Source: Aquificaceae bacterium
GTDB lineage: Bacteria > Aquificota > Aquificia > Aquificales > Aquificaceae
Length of the DNA stretch: 64,000 bases
Assembly (NCBI GenBank): GCA_026981975.1
Contig: JALSHV010000010.1
Location: 124,001-188,000 of the forward strand
Direction of reading: 5' to 3'
The translations under genes were made by a program, and so were the position numbers. Positions 46,606-57,993 of the stretch are shown one piece after another. A model generated the notes under the pieces. The model was given only the letters and a program-made list of their open reading frames with translations, was not told the DNA's origin and ran no database searches. How positions within the stretch are numbered: the first letter of the stretch is position 1; each line of letters opens with the position of its first letter.

Positions 46606-47880
46606 TTATTCTAACTTCAGTTTTATGGGAGATTCTTCCCTTTCTATTACTTCCACAAGATTTCTTTGTTTAAAGTAATCAGCGTATTTCCTGTCCGCTT
46701 TTCCTATATGATTTATAAGCCATTCTACTAAAAAGGCTACACCTTCTTCTATATCTTCTATACTTCCTTTTTTAACTTTTTCAATGACAGCGGGAAGTTT
46801 TTTAAGAATATCGTGATGTGATTTAAGATGTTCTTCGTAACCGGGAAAACCGTATCTTTCCATTATTTCTTCCTCATGTTTGAGATGTATAGAAGCGTAA
46901 TTAGTAAGCGTTTCAGAGAAGGTTTTTATTGCCTGTTGGATATTTCCTTCATCTATTAATTCCCATATTCTTCCCAATAGAGAAAAGAGAGTTTCGTGTT
47001 CTTTATCAATAGGTTCTATATTAAACCTTAGACTTTCAAAAAGATTCGCTTTACGGCTTAAGTTAATAAGAGCTTTTGTGTTTTCCTTGGAAGCTTCCGA
47101 GAGTTTTTCTATTCTTACCATAAGCTCTTCAAGGTTTTTTATCTGTTCAGATATAGTTCTCATCAGTTCTTCAGTGGAGCTGTCAACTTCTCCGTATTTA
47201 TTGTATATTTCTGAATATTTCTTAGAAACCTTACGTGCTGCTAGAACTGATCTATCAATAACCTCTGATATATTTGAAACAACGCCTCCTATTTTTTTCG
47301 CTATTTGGCCAGTGCTTTCCGCCAATTTCCTTACTTCGTCAGCCACAACAGCAAACCCTCTGCCTATCTCACCAGCACGGGCTGCTTCTATGGAAGCGTT
47401 TAAAGCTAATAAGTTTGTCTGTTCAGCAACTTCAATTATTCTCTCAAGAAAATCTGCTATTTCCTTACCTGCTGTTTTAACGTCCTGTATCACACTTTCC
47501 AAGTTTTTCAGTTCTTCATCACTGGATCTTATAGTTTTTCTCATTTCGCTGTTTATGAATTCCACTTTTTGGGCATGTTCTTTAAGTTTGCGACTTTCTT
47601 CCATCAGTTTTTCCAAAGTTGCATTAGCTTCCTGGGTTGCAGTGTTCTGCTGTTTAATTTTTTCCGCTAAGAGAGGGAGCTTATAATTAACCCCCGCCAG
47701 TTGAAACCAGGGTTTTGTAAGAGCTTTTTTCAGTTCTTCGTATTTCCTTAGAGTTTCTTCTAACTCTTTTATTCTTATTAAAAATTCCTTTTCCGCTTTT
47801 TCCTTCTCTTCCAGTTTCTTTTCAAGCTCTGTTAAAACCTTTACATTTTCTTCCTGCCTTTCTTCCTCGCTTTTGAACAT
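46606..47880 (-). CDS. Soluble chemoreceptor with C-terminal hemerythrin domain
   Basis: This 424-residue cytoplasmic receptor has no membrane helix. It has an N-terminal coiled coil (about 5-55), a short methyl-accepting signalling hairpin with tip [19 protein letters not shown] (about 153-171), and a C-terminal bacteriohemerythrin domain (about 285-405). All seven di-iron ligands are present: His295, His332, Glu336, His351, His355, His391 and Asp396, with the family spacing. It probably senses oxygen or redox state inside the cell and signals to CheA. GGAGG lies 7 nt before the ATG. An inverted repeat AATAC-N5-GTATT (47903-47917) lies upstream. Confidence 0.92.
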   Translation of the reverse strand: MFKSEEERQEENVKVLTELEKKLEEKEKAEKEFLIRIKELEETLRKYEELKKALTKPWFQLAGVNYKLPLLAEKIKQQNTATQEANATLEKLMEESRKLKEHAQKVEFINSEMRKTIRSSDEELKNLESVIQDVKTAGKEIADFLERIIEVAEQTNLLALNASIEAARAGEIGRGFAVVADEVRKLAESTGQIAKKIGGVVSNISEVIDRSVLAARKVSKKYSEIYNKYGEVDSSTEELMRTISEQIKNLEELMVRIEKLSEASKENTKALINLSRKANLFESLRFNIEPIDKEHETLFSLLGRIWELIDEGNIQQAIKTFSETLTNYASIHLKHEEEIMERYGFPGYEEHLKSHHDILKKLPAVIEKVKKGSIEDIEEGVAFLVEWLINHIGKADRKYADYFKQRNLVEVIEREESPIKLKLE

Positions 47881-47966
47881 TTTCAGTCCTCCGCTATGAT
47901 TTAATACATTAAGTATTCGGTAAAAAGGTAGTAAGACTTTATTTACTGTTTTGCTAAAATTAAATC

Positions 47967-48821
47967 GTGATCTTGATACTTGTTCTTTCTTTTTTCTTAA
48001 TACTTTCCGCTTATGTTGTTTCAGCTCTTAACTCAGTAGCCTCTGCGGAAAGATTTGTAAATCAAATTTATCTAAAGCAACAAGCTTACCACGCTTTGAC
48101 TTCCCTTATTCCCCTTATAGTGCAAGGTTTGAAAGAAGAAGATCAAAGTGTAGATTCTCTTTCCGATGCATGGGCTATGCCTTTAGAGGTGAAGACAGAT
48201 AAGGGAACATTGACGGTAACCATTTACGATGAAGACAGATTTTTTAATCTGAACTATTTGCTTAAAGATGAATCTTATAAAAGGGTTTTTGAAAGGCTTT
48301 TGACTCTATTAGAAATAGATACTATTTACTTAGATTCGGTATTGACATGGTTAGGAAAAGGATACAGTAGCACACAGAAATATCCCTCTAAGGGAGCTGA
48401 GATGGACAGTCCTTATGAGCTAATTTACACAGGCTTTTCTGAAGAAGATCTTTACGGTAAAGAGATAGGAAGTATAACTTATCCCGGACTGCTGAGCCTT
48501 GTTACTACTTACTCCTCGGGAAAAATTAACATTAATACAGCTCCTAAATACATAATTATGGCACTTGATCCCGCGATAGACTCCGCTCTTGCAGATAGAA
48601 TAATAAGCTACAGGCAAAGTAAACCCTTTAAAAGGGTTGAGGATTTGATTCTTGTAGAAGGAGTAACCCTTGATATCCTTTACAGAATAGAAAAGATAGT
48701 GGACGTTAAAAGTTCTCACTTTCGGGTAATAGTTACTCTTAAAAGCGGTGATGTTGAAACCACCCTTGAACTGATATACGATAGAAACAACGACAAAATT
48801 GTGTATAAGAGAATTTACTAA
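47967..48821 (+). CDS. gspK: Type II secretion minor pseudopilin GspK
   Basis: This 284-residue protein has an N-terminal membrane helix (about 2-22) and a large domain with helix-hairpin-helix-like segments ([13 protein letters not shown] and [12 protein letters not shown]), as in GspK. It starts at GTG directly in the hydrophobic stretch, with TAAAAT 6 nt upstream. The usual prepilin leader before the helix is nearly absent, so the true start could be elsewhere. It overlaps gspF by 1 nt (TAATG). The prepilin peptidase gene is at 52567-53328. Confidence 0.78.
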   Translation: MILILVLSFFLILSAYVVSALNSVASAERFVNQIYLKQQAYHALTSLIPLIVQGLKEEDQSVDSLSDAWAMPLEVKTDKGTLTVTIYDEDRFFNLNYLLKDESYKRVFERLLTLLEIDTIYLDSVLTWLGKGYSSTQKYPSKGAEMDSPYELIYTGFSEEDLYGKEIGSITYPGLLSLVTTYSSGKININTAPKYIIMALDPAIDSALADRIISYRQSKPFKRVEDLILVEGVTLDILYRIEKIVDVKSSHFRVIVTLKSGDVETTLELIYDRNNDKIVYKRIY

Positions 48822-50014
48822 TGGCTGAATTCTTCTACGAAGGTATTAAAGATGGCAAAAAAGTTAAGGGTAAAGCAGAAGCTTTTAATAGAAAGGAAGT
48901 TTTACAAAGACTCAAATCCGAAGGAGTAATACCTCTTAATGTTGAGGAACTTAAAAAAGAAAAACCCTTCTGGAAAAGGGAAATACACCTTGGTGGTCCT
49001 TCTGAAGAGGATATAGCTTTCATTCTGAGACAGTTGGCGGTTCTTATTTCCTCCGGAATTCCCCTTTCAAAAGCTTTAGAGCTTATATCTTCACAGCTTG
49101 AGGATCACAGAATATCCAGCACTCTTTTACAAATAAAAGGAGATATAGAAAGAGGAGAAAGTATCTCTGGAGCTTTTAGAAAAAGTGGACTCTTTCCCTC
49201 TTTCTTACCGGAAATGCTTACCGCAGCTGAAACCGGTGAGAACCTTGAGCGCATTTTTGAGATAGCGGGAACTCATCTGGAAACTGTAGCGGATATGAAA
49301 TCTAAAGTGATAAACGCGGTTACATATCCGGCGGTGGTGATTTTCTTCAGTTTTCTTGCACTTCTCATTGCGGTTAAATTTGTTGTTCCTAAGATAGCAG
49401 GTGTGCTTGAGAGCTTTGGCAGAGAATTGCCCCCAATTACAAAGGCAATTCTTTTATTTTCAGAGCTTTTAACTTTGTTGGTGTATTTGATGCCAATTTT
49501 TATAGGTATTTTCCTATTTAGAGAAAAACTCTTAGGGAAAGGACGTATGGATTTCCTCCTTCTTAAATTACCAGTTGTAGGTAAAATAAGTTTCTTCTTC
49601 AATCTATCCCGTTTTGCCTATACTCTTTATATGACTCTATCCACTGCTGTTCCTATAACTGCAGCCTTTAAAATAGCAGTTGGAAGTATCACCAACTTTT
49701 ATATGAAAGCTGAATTGGAAAAGTTTCTTACGGAAATAGAAAGAGGCAAAAGTGTATCATGGGTTCTTAAAAACGTGGGAATATTCCCTTCTCTTTTCAT
49801 CAATTTAGTAGAGACAGGTGAAAACAGCGGAGAACTGGAAAGTATGCTCAAGCTCTCTGCAGAAATATACAAAAGAGAAGCTTTAAAAGCTATAAACACC
49901 TGGATAAAGCTAATAGAACCTCTTTCAATTCTTTTAATAGGTATAGTGGTAGGTATTATCGTCCTTAGTGTTCTTCTTCCGCTTACGGAGATAACTTCAG
50001 GTATAAGAAAATAA
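48821..50014 (+). CDS. gspF: Type II secretion / type IV pilus platform protein GspF
   Basis: This 397-residue inner-membrane protein has two repeated GspF domains, each with the pattern RQLAVLISSGIPLSKALELI (about 65-85) and again near 270-300. Three membrane helices lie at about 170-190, 215-235 and 365-390. It forms the platform on which the secretion ATPase acts. No GspE or GspD gene is in the window. Confidence 0.92.
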   Translation: MAEFFYEGIKDGKKVKGKAEAFNRKEVLQRLKSEGVIPLNVEELKKEKPFWKREIHLGGPSEEDIAFILRQLAVLISSGIPLSKALELISSQLEDHRISSTLLQIKGDIERGESISGAFRKSGLFPSFLPEMLTAAETGENLERIFEIAGTHLETVADMKSKVINAVTYPAVVIFFSFLALLIAVKFVVPKIAGVLESFGRELPPITKAILLFSELLTLLVYLMPIFIGIFLFREKLLGKGRMDFLLLKLPVVGKISFFFNLSRFAYTLYMTLSTAVPITAAFKIAVGSITNFYMKAELEKFLTEIERGKSVSWVLKNVGIFPSLFINLVETGENSGELESMLKLSAEIYKREALKAINTWIKLIEPLSILLIGIVVGIIVLSVLLPLTEITSGIRK

Positions 50015-50029
50015 GGAGGAAAGAAAACT

Positions 50030-50644
50030 ATGTTGGTGGAATTAGATCACCCAATTCTACAGCATAAGTTAAACATCATAAGAGATATTAACACTTCACA
50101 AGCAGATTTGAGAAGTATTTTACAGAGTATAGGAGAACTGACAGTTTACGAAGTTTTAAAAGATGTAAAAACCTTTAAAAAGAAAATAAAAACATGGATA
50201 GGTGTAAGAGAGTTTTCTTTTATAGAAGAGAAAAAAATAGTCTTTATAGCAATTTTAAGAGCAGGATTACCTATGTTAGAAGGTGCGCTAAGAGTAATTC
50301 CTTTTGCAAAAGTGGGATTTTTAGCATTAAAGAGAAATGAAAAAACTCTCAAAGCTGATCTTTTTTATTCAAGATTGCCTGATATTTGTGGAAAAAGGGT
50401 TATTATACTGGATCCCATGTTAGCTACAGGAAGTTCTCTTACCGTGGCTTTGAGAGAGATTAAGAAAGGGAATCCTGAAAGAACAGAAAGCGTCCACATT
50501 GTAAGTGCACCAGAAGGGATAGGAAAGGTTTTAAAGGAATTTCCAAACCATGAACTTTACACTGTAAGTGTAGATGAAAAGCTAAACAGTAAAGGTTACA
50601 TAATTCCGGGATTGGGAGATATGGGGGATCGCCTTTATTCCTGA
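50030..50644 (+). CDS. upp: Uracil phosphoribosyltransferase
   Basis: UPRT converts uracil and PRPP to UMP. The 204-residue protein has VFIAILRAGLPMLEGAL, the PRPP loop IILDPMLATGSSLTVAL and the C-terminal PGLGDMGDRLYS. AAGGAGG lies before the ATG, and TAAGGAGG follows the gspF stop. Confidence 0.96.
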   Translation: MLVELDHPILQHKLNIIRDINTSQADLRSILQSIGELTVYEVLKDVKTFKKKIKTWIGVREFSFIEEKKIVFIAILRAGLPMLEGALRVIPFAKVGFLALKRNEKTLKADLFYSRLPDICGKRVIILDPMLATGSSLTVALREIKKGNPERTESVHIVSAPEGIGKVLKEFPNHELYTVSVDEKLNSKGYIIPGLGDMGDRLYS

Positions 50645-50648
50645 AAAT

Positions 50649-50745
50649 CGGGAGAGGGAGGGAATCGAACCCTCCAGAGACTCCGCTACGGAGCCTCTCG
50701 CGGGATTTGAAGTCCCGGGACCGCACCAGCGAGTCAACCTCTCCC
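50649..50745 (-). tRNA. selC: tRNA-Sec (anticodon UCA)
   Basis: On the minus strand a 97-nt tRNA folds with an 8-bp acceptor stem (GGGAGAGG/CCTCTCCC, discriminator G) and a 5-bp T stem (GAGGG-TTCGATT-CCCTC), the 8+5 arrangement of bacterial selenocysteine tRNA. It has a 6-bp D stem, anticodon loop CTTCAAA with anticodon TCA (50708-50710) and a long variable arm (AGAGGCTCCG/CGGAGTCTCT). CCA is not encoded. The first 12 nt overlap the end of the THEP1 gene. It shows that the organism can decode UGA as selenocysteine. Confidence 0.95.
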
Positions 50746-51270
50746 TTGAGTGAACAGTTTAAGAATCTCTTGCTCCATAACTTCTCTGTTTTCTTTATTC
50801 AGTTCTATAAGCACAGCTGAGGGGAGTCTGCGAATATCCCTTACAAGAGGGTGAACATCACGTAGGGGAATGGTTATAATAATGTCTGTTGTCGGATTGA
50901 AAACTATATCCCTTATTTGATTCCTGAAGCTCTTAGAAAAGAGTTCCATTTTTCCTACTTCATCTACAATAATAACTTTTCCTTTGCCTTCCTTTTTTAT
51001 CTTCTCAAATAAAGGTAGAACAATTCTTTCAAATCTTTCTACGTTTACACCGTAAGAGCCTACTAAATACTTTGAAGAAAAGGTTTTACTAGCAAATAGC
51101 ATTTGTTCCCCTTCTGTTGTAATCACTTTAAATCCTATTCTCTTTTTGGTTTTCCGATCTCTTACCTCCTCTGTCCAGAAACCTATAGCTCTCTTGCCAA
51201 GATTATGCGCAATTTTTTTTATTAGAGTTGTTTTTCCTATACCGGGCAAGCCAGTTACAACTACTTTCAT
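50734..51270 (-). CDS. THEP1-type nucleoside triphosphatase
   Basis: This 178-residue P-loop NTPase of the THEP1 family is characterised biochemically in Aquifex aeolicus as a thermophilic nucleotide phosphatase. Walker A is GLPGIGKTTLIKK at the N-terminus, and Walker B is VIIVDEVGKMELFS. The cellular role is unknown. Its start overlaps the coaE stop by 4 nt, and its last four codons (Gly-Arg-Gly-stop) are at the same time the 5' strand of the tRNA-Sec acceptor stem. Confidence 0.92.
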   Translation of the reverse strand: MKVVVTGLPGIGKTTLIKKIAHNLGKRAIGFWTEEVRDRKTKKRIGFKVITTEGEQMLFASKTFSSKYLVGSYGVNVERFERIVLPLFEKIKKEGKGKVIIVDEVGKMELFSKSFRNQIRDIVFNPTTDIIITIPLRDVHPLVRDIRRLPSAVLIELNKENREVMEQEILKLFTQGRG

Positions 51271-51854
51271 GGATCTCTTTTAATACTCTCATAAACATCT
51301 TTAACAAGCTGTTTTGTTTTTTCAAGTCCATTGGAGTTATCTATCACGTAATCTGCAAATTTTATTTTTTGCTCTATAGGCATTTGATTTTTCCATCTGC
51401 GATCAAAATCCTTCTCAGAAAAACCCTTTTTAAGCATGCGTTCTTTACATATTTTATAAGGAGCATATACAACCACAGTAATATCGTAATTTCTGTAAGT
51501 TCCTTTTTCTATTAAAAGACTGGCTTCAACAAAAACTACTTCTTTCTTGCATTTCTTGAAAATGTTTTCTAACTCCTTATAGAGTTCACTATGGGTTATC
51601 TCTTCAAGTTTACGTAGTTTTTCTTTGTCACTGAATACTATATCCGCCAGTTTTTTTCTGTTTATAACTCCTTCGGCGCTTTCTATTTCCTTTCCGAACA
51701 GCTTTAAAAGAGTATCGTAAACTCTGTGTCCTTTTCTGTAAAAGGTGTGAATAATTTTATCCGCATCTACAACAAACGCTCCCAGTTGGCGAAGGATATA
51801 ACCCACTGTTGATTTCCCACACCCTATATTTCCTGTAAGAGCTACCTTTTTCAC
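51267..51854 (-). CDS. coaE: Dephospho-CoA kinase
   Basis: CoaE phosphorylates dephospho-CoA in the last step of coenzyme A synthesis. The 195-residue protein begins VALTGNIGCGKSTVGYIL (P-loop), with DADKIIHTFY and VVYAPYKICKERMLKK. The start is GTG at 51854 with TATAAT 4 nt upstream. It is divergent from kdsB. Confidence 0.95.
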   Translation of the reverse strand: MKKVALTGNIGCGKSTVGYILRQLGAFVVDADKIIHTFYRKGHRVYDTLLKLFGKEIESAEGVINRKKLADIVFSDKEKLRKLEEITHSELYKELENIFKKCKKEVVFVEASLLIEKGTYRNYDITVVVYAPYKICKERMLKKGFSEKDFDRRWKNQMPIEQKIKFADYVIDNSNGLEKTKQLVKDVYESIKRDP

Positions 51855-51889
51855 AGCTATTATAATTTATAATCTTAACAAGCCAATAA

Positions 51890-53327
<1,438 letters not shown>

Positions 53328-53328
<1 letters not shown>

Positions 53329-54209
53329 TAAGCGGTTTCTTCTTGAGTTTCTTCTTTTCCGACTTTTATAAACCTTCCCGCATCAAGGACAAAAGCACTG
53401 GCTACGAATACGGAGGAAAACGTTCCCACTATAACTCCTACAACAAAGGCGAACATTATGTTGGAAAGAGCGTATCCTCCCAGTAAAAACAAGGTTGTAG
53501 CAGTGGCAAATGTGGTAAGTGATGTCATTACCGTTCTTGAAAGTGTCTGGTTTATAGAGAGATCCATAATCTCTTCAAGAGGTAGATTCTTTCTGATTCT
53601 GAGATTCTCCCTGATTCTGTCAAAGATGACAACGGTATCTGCCACTGAATAACCTGCAACCACTAAAAGAGCGGAAACTACTTCCAAATTTACTTCCCTG
53701 TATGTTAAAGAGTAAGCTCCTACAACCGCCAGAACGTCGTGTATAAGAGCAAGTAGTGCACCCACCCCCCATAAGGGTTTGAATCTGAAAGCCAAATAAA
53801 GGAGAATTCCTCCCAAGGCGGTTAGTATTGCTAAGATAGCTTTACGTCTGAGTTCTTCGCTTATAACTCCCCCTATCCGTTCTTCCCGTATAAGTTCGTA
53901 TTTTCCTATTTGTTTTAAGGCTGTCTTCACAAGAGATATATCCTCTCCTTTTCTAATTTTTATTATGTAAGTGTTATCTCCTGTTTCCTGAACTAAAAAA
54001 GATTCTATTTTCTTTTGAGAAAGTTCACTTCTTATATGAGATATGGTGACTTTATTGTCAAAGCGAACCTCCATTACACTCCCGCCTGTGAAGTCCAGCC
54101 CTAAGTTAAGTCCTCTGAAAGCAAGTAATAGGAGACTACCCACCACAAGCAGAAAGGAAATTCCGTAAGCTATAAAGCGATACTTTAAAAAGCGAAATCT
54201 TAATTCCAT
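53328..54209 (-). CDS. secF: Protein translocase subunit SecF
   Basis: SecF works with SecD and the proton gradient to pull proteins out of SecYEG. The 293-residue protein has six membrane helices, [16 protein letters not shown] near the N-terminus and the SecF signature [11 protein letters not shown]. secD is not adjacent in this window, since the gene directly upstream is hpf. That is unusual, because secD and secF usually stand together. Confidence 0.95.
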
Positions 54210-54210
54210 C

Positions 54211-54813
54211 TCACATCAACCTACAACCAGTGTTTATGAGTCCGAAATTTCCTCCTTTTTTTCTGTAAAGAATTCTCAAATACCCAGTGTCTATATCAAC
54301 AAAGGGAATGAAAAATGCTCCCGTTGATTCAAGTTCAAAGCGTGCATCCTCAACACTCATCGGCTTTTCCACGGCGAGTTCTTCTTCTACTATAAGAGGC
54401 TTTTCTCTCTCTTCAGGAGGCAGTATTTCAGGGGTATGCATTTGTTCTTTTACCTTAGCGGATTCCCTTCTCCTTTCCAGTCTTCTCTGCTTGAGTTTTA
54501 TAAGTTGCCTTTCTATTTCATCAAGAACTTGATCAAGAGCTGTGAAGACATCAGCATCTTCTTCCCAGGCGTGTATAGATCCGTGAGGCAATGTTTTTAA
54601 ATACATGTGCATATCTACTCTGTAAACGGTAGGCTGACTATCTCCTGCAAACCCCTTGTGTCTTGAACGGACACTTGATATGGAGACGATGACCTCAACC
54701 TGATCTTCCCCTGCTTCTTTTAAATACCGTTTAAAGCGATTCAGTTTACCTTCTATAAAACTCTTCATTGCATCGGTAATTTGAATATCTACACCTCTGA
54801 ATTCTATATTCAT
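54211..54813 (-). CDS. hpf: Ribosome hibernation promoting factor, long form
   Basis: This 200-residue protein has an N-terminal RaiA/YfiA domain (about 1-100) with [18 protein letters not shown] and [21 protein letters not shown] charged linker follows (about 105-145), then the C-terminal dimerisation domain (about 145-200) containing [20 protein letters not shown]. Long HPF pairs 70S ribosomes into inactive 100S dimers. GGAGGT lies 7 nt before the ATG. Confidence 0.94.
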   Translation of the reverse strand: MNIEFRGVDIQITDAMKSFIEGKLNRFKRYLKEAGEDQVEVIVSISSVRSRHKGFAGDSQPTVYRVDMHMYLKTLPHGSIHAWEEDADVFTALDQVLDEIERQLIKLKQRRLERRRESAKVKEQMHTPEILPPEEREKPLIVEEELAVEKPMSVEDARFELESTGAFFIPFVDIDTGYLRILYRKKGGNFGLINTGCRLM

Positions 54814-54840
54814 CTTCTTGACCTCCGTAAATTTACTATT

Positions 54841-56379
54841 TTACAATTTCTCAATTCTGTAACCTTTTCTCTTTATCAGTCTTCCTATTCTCACACCGGA
54901 ACCGAAAGGTTGGGTTTCCTCAAAGGAAAAAGGAATGAAAACCGTATCATCTGCTATATTGGAACTTATCTTCACGGAGAGCTTAATATCCCCTATATTA
55001 AGTATTTCTTTTACACCCAATTTTTCAGCGGTTTTACCGTTCATAATAGCTTCTTGCTGAGGACTGAGTTCGTGCGTCCAAAGACTCCAGTGACCAATTT
55101 CTTCTGATAAAACCCTGTCAAATAACAGATATACGCCTTTTTCCTCTACAAATGCCGATGAAAAGTTTTCTTCCCAGTGTTCAATAAAAGGCAAGCTTGA
55201 ATTTTCAGGAACTTCTACGTGAGGTAGAGGGAATATATCGGAAAGACAAAAAGAATTTTCGGGAGGATCTATTACCTTAGATGCAAAGGAAGATCCAAAG
55301 GAAGATCTGTAACCGAAAAAATCTCTTTCCTGAAAAAGAAGAGTAGGCACTACAAGAGAAGCACAATTAGAGGTTAAATTGGGAAATAAGGTAAAGTGTA
55401 ACACAGGTTTTTCTTTTAAAACCTGAATAAGGTTTTCGTTCATATAAACAGCAGGATTTCCAAAGACTATTAAAGAGTCCAGTTTTTCAACATCTTCCAA
55501 AAAACGGGGAAGTTCCATTATTTCCTGATTGGAAACATCACCTACTATACTGTAATCTACTTTTAGAATACTCCTTAGTTTTTTAAGAGCTTTAAATACA
55601 TTGTTTTTCCACGGTGAGTGTAGCAAAACATCTCCTATGACAATCAGAGAACTACCTTCCATGAACCGTAGCAATTCAGCTATTTTTTCTATCTCTTCCT
55701 TTAAAGGGTTATTTACTATCTCTCCTCTAACCGCTTTTGTCAAATCTTCAAGAAAACGTATAACAAGAGGAGGCTTAAGGAGAATTCTTTTTTTTGCCTT
55801 TGAAGGTGCTGTAGTGTATCTTGAAGATACGGTCACTATATAAGATCCCTTTTCAAAAGCATCTACAAGCCACCGTGTTGCCATAACTTCGGAAAATACG
55901 GGTTCACATTCAAACATCAGAATCAATTTTTTGTTTACCCATTGCTGAGGAGATAAAGACGAAGCCCTAAAGGGTAAATATACCGCATCGGAGTATATAT
56001 TCTCCGTTATACGTTTTGCTACTTTGTAATCTATAAGATCCGTAAATCTATCAAGAAATATCCCTACTCTACCCTTTATGTTTCCCTTTATCCATGCAAT
56101 AACTTGCTCCTTTCCTACCTGTTCCCATTCATTTCCATTTCTTCTTAATAAGGGATTCTTAACTCTTAAAGGATTGTAAGGTATTTGTTGACACAACGTT
56201 ATCCCTTTTGAACATAAACTTCCTATATTATTGGGATTCAATGGATCTCCGTAAACATCTATTATTTTTTTTTCTTTTAAGTAAGCTATATATCCACAAT
56301 TGCAACCGCAACCGAAACATATACCACGACGAACATCGTCAAAATCCTTTACGGTCAGGGGAATGGAGGTATAACTCAC
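54841..56379 (-). CDS. Molybdopterin-oxidoreductase-like protein, reduced
   Basis: This protein of about 512 residues is related to molybdopterin oxidoreductases such as formate dehydrogenase or nitrate reductase. The N-terminal [4Fe-4S] motif C-x2-C-x3-C-x27-C is complete (ICFGCGCNCGY then SLCSKG). The usual region carrying the Mo/W ligand and much of the cofactor-binding core are shortened or missing; the family is typically 700-900 residues. The C-terminal dinucleotide-binding part (WTHELSPQQEAIMNGKTAEK) is recognisable. It may be an electron-transfer or assembly subunit, comparable to NuoG or FwdB relatives. The start is taken as GTG 56379; an ATG at 56424 lies inside fabI. No Sec codon is seen. 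Confidence 0.65.
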   Translation of the reverse strand: MSYTSIPLTVKDFDDVRRGICFGCGCNCGYIAYLKEKKIIDVYGDPLNPNNIGSLCSKGITLCQQIPYNPLRVKNPLLRRNGNEWEQVGKEQVIAWIKGNIKGRVGIFLDRFTDLIDYKVAKRITENIYSDAVYLPFRASSLSPQQWVNKKLILMFECEPVFSEVMATRWLVDAFEKGSYIVTVSSRYTTAPSKAKKRILLKPPLVIRFLEDLTKAVRGEIVNNPLKEEIEKIAELLRFMEGSSLIVIGDVLLHSPWKNNVFKALKKLRSILKVDYSIVGDVSNQEIMELPRFLEDVEKLDSLIVFGNPAVYMNENLIQVLKEKPVLHFTLFPNLTSNCASLVVPTLLFQERDFFGYRSSFGSSFASKVIDPPENSFCLSDIFPLPHVEVPENSSLPFIEHWEENFSSAFVEEKGVYLLFDRVLSEEIGHWSLWTHELSPQQEAIMNGKTAEKLGVKEILNIGDIKLSVKISSNIADDTVFIPFSFEETQPFGSGVRIGRLIKRKGYRIEKL

Positions 56380-56389
56380 CGCTACTTGC

Positions 56390-57187
56390 CTATTTTTTAA
56401 CGTCTTCTTCTCTGTCCATAACACCCATTATGTGATATCCGTAGTCCACGTGTATAACCTCTCCGGTGATTGCTCTTGCCCAATCACTACACAGGAAAAC
56501 TGCTGTATCTCCTACTTCTTCAATAGTTATAGCTTTTCTAAAAGGATTAACTCTTACAGTATGTTCCATAAGAAGATGAAATCCTGTTATACTGTAAGCT
56601 GCCAAGGTTCTGATCGGTCCCGCTGAAATGGCGTTTATTCTATGTCCGTGTTTTGCTAAATCGTAGGCTAAATACCTTACGGTGCTTTCAAGAGCAGCTT
56701 TTGCTATTCCCATCACGTTGTAGTGAGGAACTACCTTCTCAGCTCCGTAATAAGAAAGGGTTATTACACTTCCATTTCTTCCTTCCATTAAAGGAAGTAA
56801 AGATTTTGTTAATGCTATCAAGGAGTAAACGGAAATATCCATAGCTATTTTAAATCCTTCTCTGGAAGTATCTATAACTCCTCCTTTAAACTCTTCCTTG
56901 GGAGCGTAAGCTATGGAATGAATAAATATATCTAAACTTTCCCAGTTCCTTTTGAGAACTTCAGCAAGTTCGTTTATATCCTCATCGTAAGATACATCAC
57001 ATCTTATAACAAGCTCAGCTCCTAACTCTTGAGCTATTTCTTCAACTCTTTTTCTTATCTTGTCGTTGGGATAGGTAAAAGCAAGCTGAGCACCTTCCCT
57101 GTTCAAGGCTTTTGCTATACCGTAAGCTATACTTTTCTCATTGGCAATTCCTGTTACAAGAGCTTTTTTCCCTTTCAATAAACCCAT
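56390..57187 (-). CDS. fabI: Enoyl-[acyl-carrier-protein] reductase FabI
   Basis: FabI reduces enoyl-ACP in fatty acid synthesis. The 265-residue short-chain dehydrogenase fold protein has KALVTGIANEKSIAYGIAKAL at the NAD site, the active-site Tyr and Lys in LSYYGAEKVVPHYNVMGIAK and AISAGPIRTLAAYSI. The start follows directly on the aldolase stop (TAGATG), whose last codons supply the GAGGAGGT site. Confidence 0.96.
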   Translation of the reverse strand: MGLLKGKKALVTGIANEKSIAYGIAKALNREGAQLAFTYPNDKIRKRVEEIAQELGAELVIRCDVSYDEDINELAEVLKRNWESLDIFIHSIAYAPKEEFKGGVIDTSREGFKIAMDISVYSLIALTKSLLPLMEGRNGSVITLSYYGAEKVVPHYNVMGIAKAALESTVRYLAYDLAKHGHRINAISAGPIRTLAAYSITGFHLLMEHTVRVNPFRKAITIEEVGDTAVFLCSDWARAITGEVIHVDYGYHIMGVMDREEDVKK

Positions 57188-57991
57188 CTATTTACCTCCT
57201 CTCAGAATTTGAAGAGCTTCTTCTACAGTCCCGCCCTCGTGAACTATTGTTGCCATAGCTTTTACCATAAGAGAAGGTTTTTTTGCTTGAAATATATTTC
57301 TACCTATGGAAAGTCCGGCAGCGCCGGCTTTTACTGCTCCCAGCACCATTTCTAAAACTTCCCTTTCAGATTTCATTTTAGGACCACCTGCAATTACCAC
57401 AGGAATGGGAGTTCCATCAACTACTATGCTGAAGCTTTCAGGATCACCCGTATAAGGAACTTTTACTACATCTGCTCCCAGCTCTGCTCCTATTCTCGCA
57501 CAGTGAGCTACCACCTTAGGATCATACTGGTTTTCTATCTTCGGTCCTCTACCGTATATCATGGCAAGTAATGGCATTTGCCACTCTTCACACGCTTTTG
57601 AAACAATACCCATATCTCTTAACATTTCCCTTTCTCCGTCCGCTCCTATGTTAACGTGAACAGATACAGCATCTGCTCCTAACTTTATAGCTTCTTCAAC
57701 AGAGCATACTAAAACTTTATCGTTCTTTGAAGGAGATAGATCAGTGGAAGCGGAAAGGTGAACTATTAATCCTATGTCTTTTCCTCCACCTCTGTGGCCT
57801 GCTCTTACCATTCCCTTATGAAGCACCACTGCATTAGCACCGCCTTGAGCTACTTCATCTACAGCCCACTTTATATCTACTATACCCTCTATGGGACCTG
57901 AACTTACACCGTGATCCATAGGAACAATTATCGTCCTTCGTGTGGTTCTGTTCATTATTCTTTCAAGCCGAACCAATTTACCAATACCCAT
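57188..57991 (-). CDS. DhnA-type class I aldolase (archaeal FBA/ADH synthase family)
   Basis: This 267-residue TIM-barrel protein begins [14 protein letters not shown]. It has [22 protein letters not shown]-like [15 protein letters not shown] and the Schiff-base Lys region [13 protein letters not shown]. The family contains archaeal class I fructose-bisphosphate aldolase and 2-amino-3,7-dideoxy-D-threo-hept-6-ulosonate synthase, which starts an alternative aromatic amino acid route. Sequence pattern alone does not decide between them. AAGGAGG precedes the ATG. It is in one operon with fabI downstream and the TonB-like gene upstream. Confidence 0.85.
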   Translation of the reverse strand: MGIGKLVRLERIMNRTTRRTIIVPMDHGVSSGPIEGIVDIKWAVDEVAQGGANAVVLHKGMVRAGHRGGGKDIGLIVHLSASTDLSPSKNDKVLVCSVEEAIKLGADAVSVHVNIGADGEREMLRDMGIVSKACEEWQMPLLAMIYGRGPKIENQYDPKVVAHCARIGAELGADVVKVPYTGDPESFSIVVDGTPIPVVIAGGPKMKSEREVLEMVLGAVKAGAAGLSIGRNIFQAKKPSLMVKAMATIVHEGGTVEEALQILRGGK

Positions 57992-57993
57992 TT

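Noticed and set aside
47078..47686. 202-codon plus-strand ORF opposite the hemerythrin receptor
   Set aside because: Ser/Leu-rich shadow of a coiled-coil gene; the minus-strand product has clear domains.
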